A DNA stretch of 64,000 nt from Nocardioidaceae bacterium (GCA_018672315.1 CP076053.1:1785827-1849826), one strand, 5' to 3'; positions 10,437 to 19,203 are shown, counted from the first letter of the stretch. Notes: generated by a model not told the origin, from the letters alone. Numbers and translations: made by a program.

Positions 10437-11551
10437 GCGCTCACCCCCACCGCGAACTTCGGGAACCGCACCGTCACCTTCGTGCCGGCGCCCCGGGCGG
10501 TCTCGACGACCAGACCGTGCTCCTCGCCGAACACGCTGCGCAAGCGTGCGTCGACGTTGCCCAGGCCGACGGAGTCGCCCGCGTCCTCGCCGGCCAGGAT
10601 GCGGCGGATCCGGTCGGGGTCCTCGCCCGCACCGTCGTCCTCGACGCTCACGACCGCCTCGGCGCCGTCGTCGCGGGCGGTCAAGGTCACCCGGCCGCCG
10701 TCGGGCTGCCCCTCGAGCCCGTGGCGTACGGCGTTCTCCACCAGCGGCTGCAGGCACAGGAACGGGATCGTCACGCCCAGGACCTCCGGCGCCACCTGCA
10801 GCTGCACCCGCAGCCTCTCGCCGAAGCGGGCCTGCTCCAGCACGAGGTAGCGCTCGACGGAGCGCAGCTCCTCGGCGAGCGTCGTGAACTCGCCGTGCCG
10901 GCGGAAGGAGTAGCGGGTGAAGTCGGCGAACTCCAGCAGCAGCTCACGGGCGCGGTCGGGGTCGGTGCGGACGAAGGAGGCGATCGCCGACAGCGAGTTG
11001 TAGACGAAGTGCGGGCTGATCTGGGCTCGCAGCGCCCGCAGCTCGGCCTCGACCAGTCGCGTGCGCGACTCGTCGAGCTCGGCCAGCTCGAGCTGGCCCG
11101 AGACCCACGCCGCGACCTCCTCCGTGGCTCGCAGCAACGCGCCCGAGGCGCGGGGTGCGTACACCTGGAGGGTGCCGACGCCGCGCCCCTCGACCACCAG
11201 CGGAGCGGCGACCGCGTGCCGCACCTCGCAGCCGGGACGGTCGCAGGCGAGTCGTCCGCGCTCGACCACCTCGGTGCGACCGGACGCGAGGGCGCGACGG
11301 GCGATCTCGGGGGCGTCCGCCCGGTGGTGGCCGTAGCGGCCCTCCCAGGCGAGCAGCTCCTCGGTGCCGGTCAGGGCCGTCACCGGTGACCCGAGGAGCC
11401 GGTGCAGGTGGGTCAGGCTGAGCGAGGCCGACTCGGCGTCGAGCCCCTCGCGCAGCGGCGGGCCCGCCAGCGAGGCGAGGTGCAGGGCTCGGAAGGTCGC
11501 CCGGTCGGCGTCGCTGCCGAGCGGGCGCCGGGAGATGCCGAGTCGTCGCAC
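10433..11551 (-). CDS. LytS-type sensor histidine kinase
   Basis: This 372-residue kinase has no evident membrane segments. An N-terminal GAF-like region (about residues 40-160) contains a possible metal- or redox-sensitive pair CDRPGC. The His_kinase dimerisation motif is ISPHFVYNSL, with phosphoacceptor His181. The ATPase domain has N-box PLVENAVRHG and G-box VGLGNVDARL. It heads the overlapping kinase, regulator, membrane protein, symporter operon. The lack of membrane helices suggests sensing of a cytoplasmic signal. Confidence 0.9.
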   Translation of the reverse strand: MRRLGISRRPLGSDADRATFRALHLASLAGPPLREGLDAESASLSLTHLHRLLGSPVTALTGTEELLAWEGRYGHHRADAPEIARRALASGRTEVVERGRLACDRPGCEVRHAVAAPLVVEGRGVGTLQVYAPRASGALLRATEEVAAWVSGQLELAELDESRTRLVEAELRALRAQISPHFVYNSLSAIASFVRTDPDRARELLLEFADFTRYSFRRHGEFTTLAEELRSVERYLVLEQARFGERLRVQLQVAPEVLGVTIPFLCLQPLVENAVRHGLEGQPDGGRVTLTARDDGAEAVVSVEDDGAGEDPDRIRRILAGEDAGDSVGLGNVDARLRSVFGEEHGLVVETARGAGTKVTVRFPKFAVGVSA

Positions 11552-11582
11552 CCGGGCAGTCTCCCAAGCCCTGTGGCGCGTG

Positions 11583-12626
11583 TCACGACCCGACGGGCTC
11601 GGGGCCGTCGGTGTCGTCGGCCGGGTCCGCGGTCCCGACAGCCGGGGCCCCGTCGTCCTGGGGGTCGGGGGCCTCCGGGGCGTCCTCGGCGCTGGTCGGG
11701 GGGACGCCCGTCGGGGCGCTCGGAGCCGCTGCCCGGGAGCCGCGGCCCAGCCGGGGAGCCCCGACGTACGCCCAGGGCAGCACCGCGGCGCGGAAGGCGT
11801 GGGTCACCAGCGGCATGGAGAGCTCGGACCCCGCGGCCGCGTCGGCGAAGAGCTCGTCGACCTCGACCAGGAGCCGGTCGACCGCGACGGGCCCCCGGGC
11901 GACGACGTCGGGACGGCTCGCGACGAGGTCTCGCAGCTCGGCCTTGCGGAGCCGCTGCCACAGCCGGAAGGCGCCCTGCTCGACGGACTCGAACTGTCCG
12001 GTGTCGTCGACCGCCGCGAGCGGCAGCCGCTCCTCGACCGGCTCGGTGAGCAGGTGGTCGTCACCGAGCAGCCGCGCCAGGCGCCGTACCCACGGCACCC
12101 GGACGTCCGGCTGGTTCCACAGCAGGGCGAGCACGCCGCCGGGGCGCAGCACCCGTGTCGCCTCGGCGAGGAACGCGCCGGCCTCGAACCACTGGAAGCT
12201 GTCGGCGGCCAGCACGACGTCGACCGAGCGCGAGACCACCGGGATGCTCTCGGCGCGAGCGCGTACGGGATGCGCCCGGGGAACCGCCTCGCGGAGCTGT
12301 TCGAGCATCTCGGGCACCGGCTCCACCGCGGTGACGGCGTGGCCCAGCGACAGGAGGCCGCGGCTGAGCTTGCCGGTGCCTGCGCCCACGTCGAGCACCT
12401 GCAGCCGCTCGCCGGGGGCGACCCACCGCAGGGCTGCCTCGGCGTACCCGGGGCGGCCGCGCTCGAAGGCCTCCGCGACGCCGGCGAACGCGCGGGCACC
12501 CCGCGGGTCCGGGGCCGCGGGCAGGCGCAGCGGCGGTCCGGTGGGACGCGGTGCGGCGGCCGGGGCCTGCCGCGACGAGGGCCGGGACGAGGGCCGGGAG
12601 GAGGGAGGCGGGGGCGGGGTCGACAT
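11583..12626 (-). CDS. Class I SAM-dependent methyltransferase
   Basis: This 347-residue protein has motif I LDVGAGTGKLSRGL at about residues 78-92, the acidic residue after strand 2 in AVEPVPEM, and SVDVVLAADSFQWF. It is close to the UbiE/class I type found next to tad loci in actinobacteria. Both ends are low-complexity: a Pro/Ser/Arg-rich N-terminus of about 40 residues and an acidic Pro/Asp-rich tail of about 60. The substrate is unknown. Confidence 0.85.
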   Translation of the reverse strand: MSTPPPPPSSRPSSRPSSRQAPAAAPRPTGPPLRLPAAPDPRGARAFAGVAEAFERGRPGYAEAALRWVAPGERLQVLDVGAGTGKLSRGLLSLGHAVTAVEPVPEMLEQLREAVPRAHPVRARAESIPVVSRSVDVVLAADSFQWFEAGAFLAEATRVLRPGGVLALLWNQPDVRVPWVRRLARLLGDDHLLTEPVEERLPLAAVDDTGQFESVEQGAFRLWQRLRKAELRDLVASRPDVVARGPVAVDRLLVEVDELFADAAAGSELSMPLVTHAFRAAVLPWAYVGAPRLGRGSRAAAPSAPTGVPPTSAEDAPEAPDPQDDGAPAVGTADPADDTDGPEPVGS

Positions 12627-12659
12627 GGCTCGCGCAGCCTAACCGCTAGCCTTCCGCGG

Positions 12660-13412
12660 GTGTCTGACAGCGACGGGTCGCCTCCCGCGGCCACCGATCC
12701 GCCGGCGAGCGACCCGCTGGTGGGCCTGGCGAGCTGGGAGGGCGTCGGGTCCGGCCTCGCGGCCGCGCGTGACGGCATCGACGCCCTGCTGCGCGATCGC
12801 GGGATGCGACGCGTCGACCGCAGCACGACCGCCGAGGCCCTGCTGCGCGGGGCGTACGCCAGCGCCACCCTCGAGGGATCGACCGCGACGCTCGAGGAGG
12901 TGCGCGCGGAGGGGGGTGACGACCTGGCCCGTGCCGCCGTACGCCTCCACGTCGAGCTGCTCGGTCTGCTCGGCACGTTCCGGACGGCGCCCGCCCAGGC
13001 GCTGGCGCGGATGCACGTACTCGTGGCGCCCCAGCCGGACAGCGCCGGACGACCCCGGTCGCCCGAGGCGGCCGCCCGACTGACCGCGCTCGCCCGACGA
13101 CTGCAGCAGGGCACGGCCGCCCCCGCGCTGCTGGAAGCCGCGATGGCGCACGCCGAGGTGGCGACCCTCCAGCCGTTCGGCTCGCGTGACGGTCTCGTCG
13201 CCCGCGGCCTGGAGCGTCTGGTGCTGGCCGCGCGCGGCGTCGACCCCGTCTCCGTCACGGTGCCCGAGGCCGGTCACCTCGCCCTGCGGGCGGCGTACGA
13301 GTCGAACCTGCGCGGCTACCGGGACGGCGGCAGCGCCGGGGTCCACTCCTGGCTGCTGTACGCCGGTGAGGCCTTCGCCGCCGGGGCCGAGGCGAGCCCG
13401 CTCAGCGGCTGA
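12660..13412 (+). CDS. Fic-fold protein with degenerate active site
   Basis: This 250-residue protein resembles Fic-domain proteins. SATLEG near residue 70 fits the Fic inhibitory motif (S/T)xxxE(G/N). LQPFGSRDGLVAR sits where HPFxxGNGRxxR is expected, so the catalytic His is replaced by Gln and the anion-binding Gly-Asn-Gly is altered. AMPylation therefore looks unlikely. GTG 12660 gives a start just divergent from the methyltransferase. The family call rests on these motifs only. Confidence 0.65.
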   Translation: MSDSDGSPPAATDPPASDPLVGLASWEGVGSGLAAARDGIDALLRDRGMRRVDRSTTAEALLRGAYASATLEGSTATLEEVRAEGGDDLARAAVRLHVELLGLLGTFRTAPAQALARMHVLVAPQPDSAGRPRSPEAAARLTALARRLQQGTAAPALLEAAMAHAEVATLQPFGSRDGLVARGLERLVLAARGVDPVSVTVPEAGHLALRAAYESNLRGYRDGGSAGVHSWLLYAGEAFAAGAEASPLSG

Positions 13413-13423
13413 GGGGCACAGAA

Positions 13424-13456
13424 CAACGGCACCCGACTCGGGACCGGGTGCCGTTG
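13424..13456 (+). terminator. Hairpin terminator after the Fic-like gene
   Basis: Arms of 12 bp (13424-13435 and 13445-13456) pair perfectly around a 9-base loop, starting 12 bp after the stop codon. TGCTTG follows. The rest of the gap to 13703 holds a second short hairpin (CCCCGG/CCGGGG near 13503) but no gene I can support. Confidence 0.75.
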
Positions 13457-13703
13457 CTTGCACGGTGAGGAGCGGCTACCAGGCGTGCACTCATCTCTGC
13501 TGCCCCGGGACCCGGGGACTCGCGCCCTCTAAGAAGGGAGATCGCCGCGTGGGTACCGCTTCGCCGTGCGGTCTGTGGTTGTGCCTCCATGGTGCGGCGA
13601 GGCCCGGGGGCGGGGGAAGAGCCGTCCGAGTCGTGACCCGATCCGTCTCACGATGTGACCCGGGTCACGGGCCGGGGCGCTCCGCTGGAGGAGTCGGCGC
13701 AGG

Positions 13704-14558
13704 TCAGGCGTGCTGGCGACGGTGGTGGGCCCAGGCCAGACCACCGGCGGCGACGGCACCGGTCACGGCGACCGCCGCGAGAGCGGACCCGGCCTGGGCG
13801 CGGTGCCTGGTCGGCTGCAGCCCGACGGGGTCGGAGAAGACGAGCACCGGCCAGCCCACCTCGGCCGCGTGGGCGCGGAGGTCCTTGTCGGGGTTCACCG
13901 CGTACGCGTGCCCGACCGCCGAGAGCATGGGGACGTCGGTGACGGAGTCGGAGTAGGCGAAGCAGCGCGCCAGGTCGTAGCCGCGGCTCTCGGCGAGCTC
14001 ACGGATGGCGACCGCCTTCTCCTCGGCGTATACGTAGCGCTCGATCTCACCGGTGTAGCGCCCGTCCTTCACCTCCAGGCGCGTCGCGACGACGTCGTCG
14101 ACGCCGAGCCGCTCGCCGATCGGTCCCACGATCTCGATGCCGGAGGTCGAGACGATGACGACGTCGCGCCCCTGGGCGTGGTGGCCCGCGATCAAGGAGA
14201 CGGCCTCGTTGTAGACCATAGGATCGACCACGGTGTCGAGGGTGTCGGCGACGATCTCGGTGACCGTCGCGACGTCCCAGCCGCGCACCAACGCGGTCAG
14301 GAACGCACGCATGCGCTCCATCTGGGCGTGGTCGGTGCCGCCGAGGGAGAAGACCAGCTGGGCGTACGCCGACCGCAGCACCGCCCGGCGGTTGATCAGC
14401 CCCCCGGCCTGGAACTGCCGTGAGAACGCCAGGGCGCTGGACCGCGCCACGATGGTCTTGTCGAGGTCGAAGAAGGCAGCGGTCCCCGCACCGGTCGGTC
14501 GTTGCCCGGGAGCGTCCACCTCTCCAATGTAGGCCGCGGGGTCCTGCGGCGCGGGCAC
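13704..14558 (-). CDS. HAD-family phosphatase, SerB-like
   Basis: This HAD-superfamily hydrolase (about 284 residues) has motif I FFDLDKTIV, motif II VIVSTSG, and motif III with SDSVTDVPML, as in phosphoserine-phosphatase-like enzymes. The C-terminal stretch after residue 240 is hydrophobic (one possible membrane anchor) and ends in a basic His/Arg tail. In Mycobacterium tuberculosis a similar gene (Rv3661) lies divergent from ssd, the same arrangement as here. The start is uncertain: GTG 14558 gives a family-like N-terminus, and GTG 14519 is possible. Confidence 0.85.
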   Translation of the reverse strand: MPAPQDPAAYIGEVDAPGQRPTGAGTAAFFDLDKTIVARSSALAFSRQFQAGGLINRRAVLRSAYAQLVFSLGGTDHAQMERMRAFLTALVRGWDVATVTEIVADTLDTVVDPMVYNEAVSLIAGHHAQGRDVVIVSTSGIEIVGPIGERLGVDDVVATRLEVKDGRYTGEIERYVYAEEKAVAIRELAESRGYDLARCFAYSDSVTDVPMLSAVGHAYAVNPDKDLRAHAAEVGWPVLVFSDPVGLQPTRHRAQAGSALAAVAVTGAVAAGGLAWAHHRRQHA

Positions 14559-14657
14559 AGTGACAGATCGCACCCGGCCACGCCACGGGATCCGGTCAGG
14601 CAGCACGGGCCGGGCCGGTTGTCGTGCCGGACCGCGCTCGGGAGCGGTTGTCCACCG

Positions 14658-15929
14658 GTGTCCGCTCTCGGGCTCGGCGACGTGGCGTCGCGGGGAGAGC
14701 CTGCGCTGGTGATCACTCCGCCGTCTCTGCCCGCGCCCGGCGTCCGCACCCCGGCCGCACCCACCACCGGCGTCGAGGTGCGACTCGTCCGCGGCCCGCA
14801 CGACGGTCCGAGGTACGCAGCCATGAGCACCCGGGCGGTGGAGGCGGCGGACTGCTCCGGCAGCGAGCTCGTGCTGAGCGGCCGCGAGCCGGATCCCTGG
14901 CTCGCGCCCGACGCGGGTCCGGGTCCCGCGCTGGTGCTGCTCGCCCCCGAGGCCCTGCGGATGCTGAGCACGCGGGCCCCCGAGGACGCCCGCTCGGTCG
15001 CGCCCTGGGGTGCGCACGCGGTGGTCGCCCTGACCGAGCAGCCCGACGACCCGGCCGTCCTGCGCGCAGCCCTGGCGGTGGGGGCGGCCGCCGTGCTCGG
15101 CAGCACCGAGGAGCTGCGGCTGCTCGAAGTCGTCAGACGGGCGCGCGACGCCGCGACGCGGTGGCTGCTCGGGCGCGGGACGCCCGGGCGGGGCACCGTG
15201 GTCGGCGTCCGACCCGTCACCGGTGGTGCCGGGGCGTCCTGCCTGGCTGCGGCGCTGGCGCTCGATCCCGGTCCCCCGACGGTGCTGGTGGACGCCGACG
15301 CGCGCGCCGGCGGGGTCGAGACCCTGCTGGGCCGGCCGTGGAGCGGCGCGGCGGAGAACCAGCCGGCCGGGTGGCACCGGGTCCGCGCCCTCGACGGGCA
15401 GGTCGATCCCGGACTGCTGCGCGCACGGCTGCCCGCCGTCGAGGGTCTGCGGGTCGTGGGGCACGGGCGCGGGCCGCGGGAGCAGCCGCCGGGCGCCAGG
15501 ATCCGTCTGGTCGTCGACGCCGCAGCCGCCAGCGGGGACCAGGTCGTCGTCGACCTCCCCGGCGCGGAGGCGGACCCGGAGCTCCGGCCCGCGCTCGACG
15601 TGGAGGTGCTGGTGGTGCCCTGCACCGTCCCCGGGCTCACGGCGGCGGTCGGCGCGCTCGCCGCAGGCGACCCGTGTGGCGCGGGCGGCCCGGGTGGCGC
15701 GGGTGGCCCGGTGCGACTGCTCGTGGCCCGCCGGGCGACGGCGGGACTGCATCCCGAGGACGTCGCCGAGGCGCTGGACCTGCCGCTGGCCGGCTCCGTC
15801 CGCCGCGACGCGCGGCTCGACGAGCACGTGGCGCTCGGCCTGGGCGTCGCCCCACGGCGGTCGTCGCCGTACGCCCGGTGCGCCCGGTCGCTGCACGCCC
15901 ACCTGGCCGCACTCGGGCTCGCACCGTGA
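14658..15929 (+). CDS. ssd: Septum site-determining protein Ssd / CpaE-like
   Basis: This 423-residue MinD/CpaE-like protein is encoded just before the tad pilus genes, as ssd (Rv3660c) is in mycobacteria. The N-terminal part is receiver-like (VLLAPEALRM, AAVLGSTEEL). The P-loop ATPase-like half begins at about residue 180. The Walker A region reads PVTGGAGASCLAAAL and lacks the lysine of KGGxGKT, so ATP hydrolysis is doubtful. In Ssd proteins this degeneracy is common. The stop overlaps the cpaF start by GTGA. The role, cell division control or pilus placement, is inferred from the family. Confidence 0.8.
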   Translation: MSALGLGDVASRGEPALVITPPSLPAPGVRTPAAPTTGVEVRLVRGPHDGPRYAAMSTRAVEAADCSGSELVLSGREPDPWLAPDAGPGPALVLLAPEALRMLSTRAPEDARSVAPWGAHAVVALTEQPDDPAVLRAALAVGAAAVLGSTEELRLLEVVRRARDAATRWLLGRGTPGRGTVVGVRPVTGGAGASCLAAALALDPGPPTVLVDADARAGGVETLLGRPWSGAAENQPAGWHRVRALDGQVDPGLLRARLPAVEGLRVVGHGRGPREQPPGARIRLVVDAAAASGDQVVVDLPGAEADPELRPALDVEVLVVPCTVPGLTAAVGALAAGDPCGAGGPGGAGGPVRLLVARRATAGLHPEDVAEALDLPLAGSVRRDARLDEHVALGLGVAPRRSSPYARCARSLHAHLAALGLAP

Positions 15930-16727
15930 CCGCGGCGCCCGCCCCGCTCGTCGAGGTCGCGCGTGCCGCACTCGCCTCCGGCGACGGCGACCTCACCGTG
16001 CGCGGTGTCGCCGCGGCGCTGCGTCGCACCGGGGAGGTGCACGGCGACGGCACCGTGCTCGCCGTGCACGACGCGCTCGCGCTCGAGGTGCGTGGCGCCG
16101 GTCCGTTGGAGCCGCTGCTGCGGCTGCCCGGGGTCACCGACGTGCTGGTCAACGGCCCCGACGCGGTCTACGTCGACCGCGGCAGGGGCCTGGAGCCGGC
16201 GCAGGTGCGCTTCGCCGACGACGCGGAGGTGCGTCGACTCGCGCAGCGGCTGGCGGCGGGTGCGGGTCGGAGGCTCGACGACGCGATGCCGCACGCCGAC
16301 CTCAGGCTGCGCGACGGGACCCGGTTCCACGCCGTGCTGGCGCCGGTGGCCCGAGGCGGCACGTCGATCTCGCTGCGGGTCCCGCGACGGGGGGCGACCT
16401 CGCTCGAGGACCTGGTCACCGCTGGTTCCATGGACGCGGGCACCGCGGAGATCCTGCGTGCGGTCGTCCGCCGCCGTCTGGCCTTCCTGGTCTCCGGCGG
16501 CACCGGCTCGGGCAAGACCACCTTGCTGGCAGCCCTGCTGGGCGAGGTGCCGGACGAGGAGCGCGTCGTCGTCGTCGAGGACTCCGCCGAGCTGGACCCG
16601 CCGCACCCTCATCTGGTCGCGCTCGAGGCGCGTCCGGCCAACGTCGAGGGCAGCGGCGAGGTGACGGTGCGGGACCTGGTCAGGCAGTCGCTGCGGATGA
16701 GACCCGACCGTGTCGTCGTCGGGGAGG
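15926..16727 (+). pseudogene. cpaF: cpaF/tadA pilus ATPase, 5' part (split by transposon)
   Basis: This is the N-terminal 267 codons of the secretion ATPase that powers Tad pilus assembly. Walker A GGTGSGKTT is at residues 191-199. The fragment ends in the motif DRVVVGEVR, just before the His-box region. The transposon begins after 16727. Joining 15926-16727 to 43125-43489 gives 1,167 bp, an open 388-residue protein of normal family length. The disrupted frame stays open through the left end of the element into the first cargo gene (to 17398), so a CpaF'-cargo hybrid protein could be made. CpaF activity itself must be lost. Confidence 0.95.
16723..16727. repeat. Target-site duplication, left copy (GGAGG)
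   Basis: The five bases GGAGG adjoin the left end of the element and recur at 43120-43124 beyond its right end. A 5-bp duplication is characteristic of Tn7/Tn5053-class transposition. Confidence 0.95.
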
Positions 16728-16750
16728 TGCGGAATCCAGCGGGAGTTTCC
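16728..16750 (+). repeat. Left terminal inverted repeat
   Basis: These 23 bp start TGCGGAATCC and end GGGAGTTTCC. They match the reverse complement of 43097-43119 without a mismatch. Confidence 0.97.
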
Positions 16751-16754
16751 TGGC

Positions 16755-16821
16755 GTCCAAGCAGGAAACTCCAGTCCAGTCGGGAGACTCCCGCACCCTG
16801 CCTCGTCCAGTCGGGAAACTC
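16755..16821 (+). other. Left-end transposase-site array (three copies)
   Basis: Three 17-bp repeats of the form GTCCAnnnnGGAnACTC lie at 16755-16771, 16774-16790 and 16805-16821, all in the same orientation. The middle copy has GGAGACTC where the others have GGAAACTC. The core GGAAACTCC faces the same core of the terminal repeat head to head. Multiple internal sites of this kind are bound by TnsB/TniA transposases. Confidence 0.85.
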
Positions 16822-16909
16822 CCTGTGTTGCCGCTCCCGCCCGGGCATCAACGGTCTCCGCGCGTCCGCACGACCAGACGGTCGTCACAACCGACGCGAA
16901 GGAGTCCAC

Positions 16910-17398
16910 GTGGCTCTCACCCTCAGGCTGCCCTGGCCACCGCCGGAACGGCGCCCCCCGACCGTTCGACACGACCCCGACCACCCGGACCTGGCGCACC
17001 TGCCTCTGGTGCGCAGTGACGAACACGGCAACGTGGAGCTGTTGCGAGGAGACCCCGGCGACCTTGACCGGCTCTCTACCTCGCAGCTCGGCGACCTCAG
17101 CCACTACTACCCGAACGAGCCCGTCCTCGTTGCCCTCAACCGGGCCGGCAGGGCCCGCCTCGTTCCGGTGGGTCGCCGCGTCACCCTCGGCGACCTCGAG
17201 TTCTTCCTAGCCACCGAGCTCTACGACCCGCCCCCGCCCGTCAAGGACGACTGGTTCGCCGAGGAGGCCGCGGCCGAAGACGCTCGCCGCAGGCGGGTGC
17301 AGCTCCGCGATCTCGAAGCCGACGGCTGGCTGCTCACGCGCAACGGGAGCGTCGAGGTTCTCGTGGACCAGCAGCTCCCCTGGGTGACCGGCGACTGA
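16910..17398 (+). CDS. Cargo orphan, 162 aa
   Basis: I do not recognise this protein. It is acidic, with Pro-rich stretches, a central segment LSTSQLGDLSHYYPNEPVLV, and charged helices toward the C-terminus; no membrane segment is present. GTG 16910 is preceded by GAAGGAG at a good spacing. It is the first gene inside the left end and is in the same frame as the truncated cpaF, with no stop between them. A perfect hairpin terminator follows it. Confidence 0.65.
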   Translation: MALTLRLPWPPPERRPPTVRHDPDHPDLAHLPLVRSDEHGNVELLRGDPGDLDRLSTSQLGDLSHYYPNEPVLVALNRAGRARLVPVGRRVTLGDLEFFLATELYDPPPPVKDDWFAEEAAAEDARRRRVQLRDLEADGWLLTRNGSVEVLVDQQLPWVTGD

Positions 17399-17411
17399 TG
17401 CTGCCGAATGC

Positions 17412-17448
17412 AAACCGCCCCTGGACCAATACGATCCAGGGGCGGTTT
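17412..17448. terminator. Strong hairpin terminator, possibly bidirectional
   Basis: Arms of 14 bp (17412-17425 AAACCGCCCCTGGA and 17435-17448) pair perfectly around nine bases. The hairpin starts 14 bp after the stop of the plus-strand orphan. TTT ends one arm and AAA starts the other, so it could also serve the convergent minus-strand gene. From 17449 to 17701 I see nothing coding. Confidence 0.85.
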
Positions 17449-17701
17449 CCTGGTACTGAGTCCCTGCCGCTCAGGGAGCAGCGGCAAGGCGAGCGGGTCA
17501 GGGCGCGAGTGCGACGACGCGGCGGAAGTCGGTCGCGGCCTCCAAGGGGCCGCAACAGCACGACCGCGCGCCGGCGGGGCACCCGCCGCCACGAACCGGC
17601 ACCCCGGACGCCGCCTGCATGGGCTCCCGCAGTCGACGCGCCCGCGACGGGCAGTCGACAGGGTCCGCTGCGCCTCGACGCGGCGGGTAGCGGGTCGAGG
17701 G

Positions 17702-17887
17702 TCAGGAAGAGGCGGTGCGGCGACGGAGGGCCGTGATGTCCTTCTTCGCGGCACCGTCACGGCTCGCCTGTGCCAGGGCGCGCTTCTGCCCCGTCGTGAG
17801 CTTGATCGTCACCCCGCGCGGAGAGCGCAGCGCTTCCTGCAGCGCCCGCGCCTGCTGCTCGGGTGTGATGCGCATACGAGTCGCCAT
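17702..17887 (-). CDS. Small basic orphan, 61 aa
   Basis: This 61-residue basic protein is unrecognised. It has a helical N-terminus (TPEQQARALQEALR) and a Lys/Arg-rich C-terminus. The ATG at 17887 is preceded by GGAGAGGACGG, a strong ribosome-binding site though somewhat distant. It lies 40 bp downstream of the membrane protein gene on the same strand and is probably co-transcribed with it. Confidence 0.6.
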   Translation of the reverse strand: MATRMRITPEQQARALQEALRSPRGVTIKLTTGQKRALAQASRDGAAKKDITALRRRTASS

Positions 17888-17927
17888 GACTACCTACCGT
17901 CCTCTCCGGGACTGTGCAACGCCCCCA

Positions 17928-18938
17928 TCATACCCGCGATACCGGGGCGGACTCTCCCAACAGCATCACCAGCAGCGTCGCGTACACATCAGCAGCCGTC
18001 TGCGTAGCCACAGCCAGCTCCTCCACACTCGCCGCGTCGACCGGCCCGTCGACGCCCATCTCACCACCTGGTCCGCCACCTGCGCTGTCACCTGGACTGG
18101 TGCCGGTGTCGGCGCTGGTGTCGGCGATGACGCCCAGCGCGGCCACGACCTGACCTGACTGGCGCGCCGGAGCCACCACGAGCAGCAACGACGGATCCGA
18201 CGGGCTGCGCTCGTAGAGCAAGTCCCACGACTCCCCTGGTCCGCCGGCCGGGTCGGCCGCTGTCGCCTCGTGCAGCAGCCGCTCGAGCTCACCGACCAGC
18301 TCCTCGGTCCCCTCATCGGCGTGCGGCGCCTCCCACCCCTCACCATCGGTAGTGAACCCGACCAGACGCGTCGGCCCGGGCAGCAGGGAGTCCAGGCCGG
18401 TGAACCCCGCCACGAACGCCGCCTGCGCCTGCGCGGGCGCACTCAGCGCGACCCGGGGCTTCACGGTGCCCGGCGGTGCGCCTGTCGCGACGCCGAGCGC
18501 CTCACCGGTCTCCCGAAGTAGCGGGAAGACGAACTGCTGGGCCACCCTCGCCTCCGCCGCAGACGCCGAGGACAGCTTCACGTCCTGGGACACCGCCGCC
18601 ACCTGCTCACGCAGGTCCTCGACCTCACCGGTGGCCGCGGCGACGCTGCGCTTGAACGCGACCAGCCCCGGCACCTCGAACTCGGAGAACTCCGGGGCCA
18701 GCAGCATCGCCAGCACCAGCAAGAACACCAGCACCTCCGGGGCCGTGGCCGACATCGGTTCGCACGTCCGGACGAAGTCGGTGCGGCTCCCCGTGGTCGC
18801 GCACTGGCGTGGCAGCCCCACCAGCAGCACCAGCACCGCTCCGAGCGCCAGCCACCCGAGCGCCAGCACCCGCCGGACCCACATCCGGATCGCCGGCCAC
18901 GGCAAGCCCGGATCCGGCAGCGCATCTGCATCGCTCAC
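17928..18938 (-). CDS. Membrane-anchored coiled-coil orphan, 336 aa
   Basis: Two hydrophobic segments (about residues 24-42 and 68-84) are separated by a short loop containing two cysteines. A predicted coiled coil (GEVEDLREQVAAVSQDVKL, about 105-125) and a long soluble C-terminal domain follow. A Gly/Ser-rich acidic stretch near residue 285 precedes a final helix. The topology suggests a cytoplasmic sensor or effector domain tethered to the membrane, a layout common in defence genes. No known domain is recognised. Confidence 0.65.
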   Translation of the reverse strand: MSDADALPDPGLPWPAIRMWVRRVLALGWLALGAVLVLLVGLPRQCATTGSRTDFVRTCEPMSATAPEVLVFLLVLAMLLAPEFSEFEVPGLVAFKRSVAAATGEVEDLREQVAAVSQDVKLSSASAAEARVAQQFVFPLLRETGEALGVATGAPPGTVKPRVALSAPAQAQAAFVAGFTGLDSLLPGPTRLVGFTTDGEGWEAPHADEGTEELVGELERLLHEATAADPAGGPGESWDLLYERSPSDPSLLLVVAPARQSGQVVAALGVIADTSADTGTSPGDSAGGGPGGEMGVDGPVDAASVEELAVATQTAADVYATLLVMLLGESAPVSRV

Positions 18939-19203
18939 GCCCCGATCCTAGGTTCGGCCGTCCGTTCCCCGCCGCACCTGGACACACCCGCCCCCCGACC
19001 CCGCCGCGCCCCGGCACACGCCCACGCGTCCTCAAGCACGGAAGGCGGGCGCCGCCCCGCGCCGCCGAGGCGCTGCGCCGGTGTCACTCCACCTGGGCGG
19101 CCTTCGGCGTCCTCGCCTTGGACCAGCGCCCCCAGCCTGGCCGATAGGCCACGCCTGTGGATAACTTCTGGGCCGGTGCCAACAGCGCCGTAACGTCTCC
19201 GAG

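Noticed and set aside
13402-13590. 62-codon minus-strand frame in the gap after the Fic-like gene
   Set aside because: It overlaps the terminator hairpin, has no ribosome-binding site and resembles no known protein.
14559-14657. A 6C-type small RNA between the HAD gene and ssd, where mycobacteria have one
   Set aside because: I could not find the paired C-rich loops; a covariance-model search would decide.
16755-16821. Possible CRISPR-like or iteron array at the transposon end
   Set aside because: Mirror-image copies at the other end and adjacency to the terminal repeats identify transposase sites.
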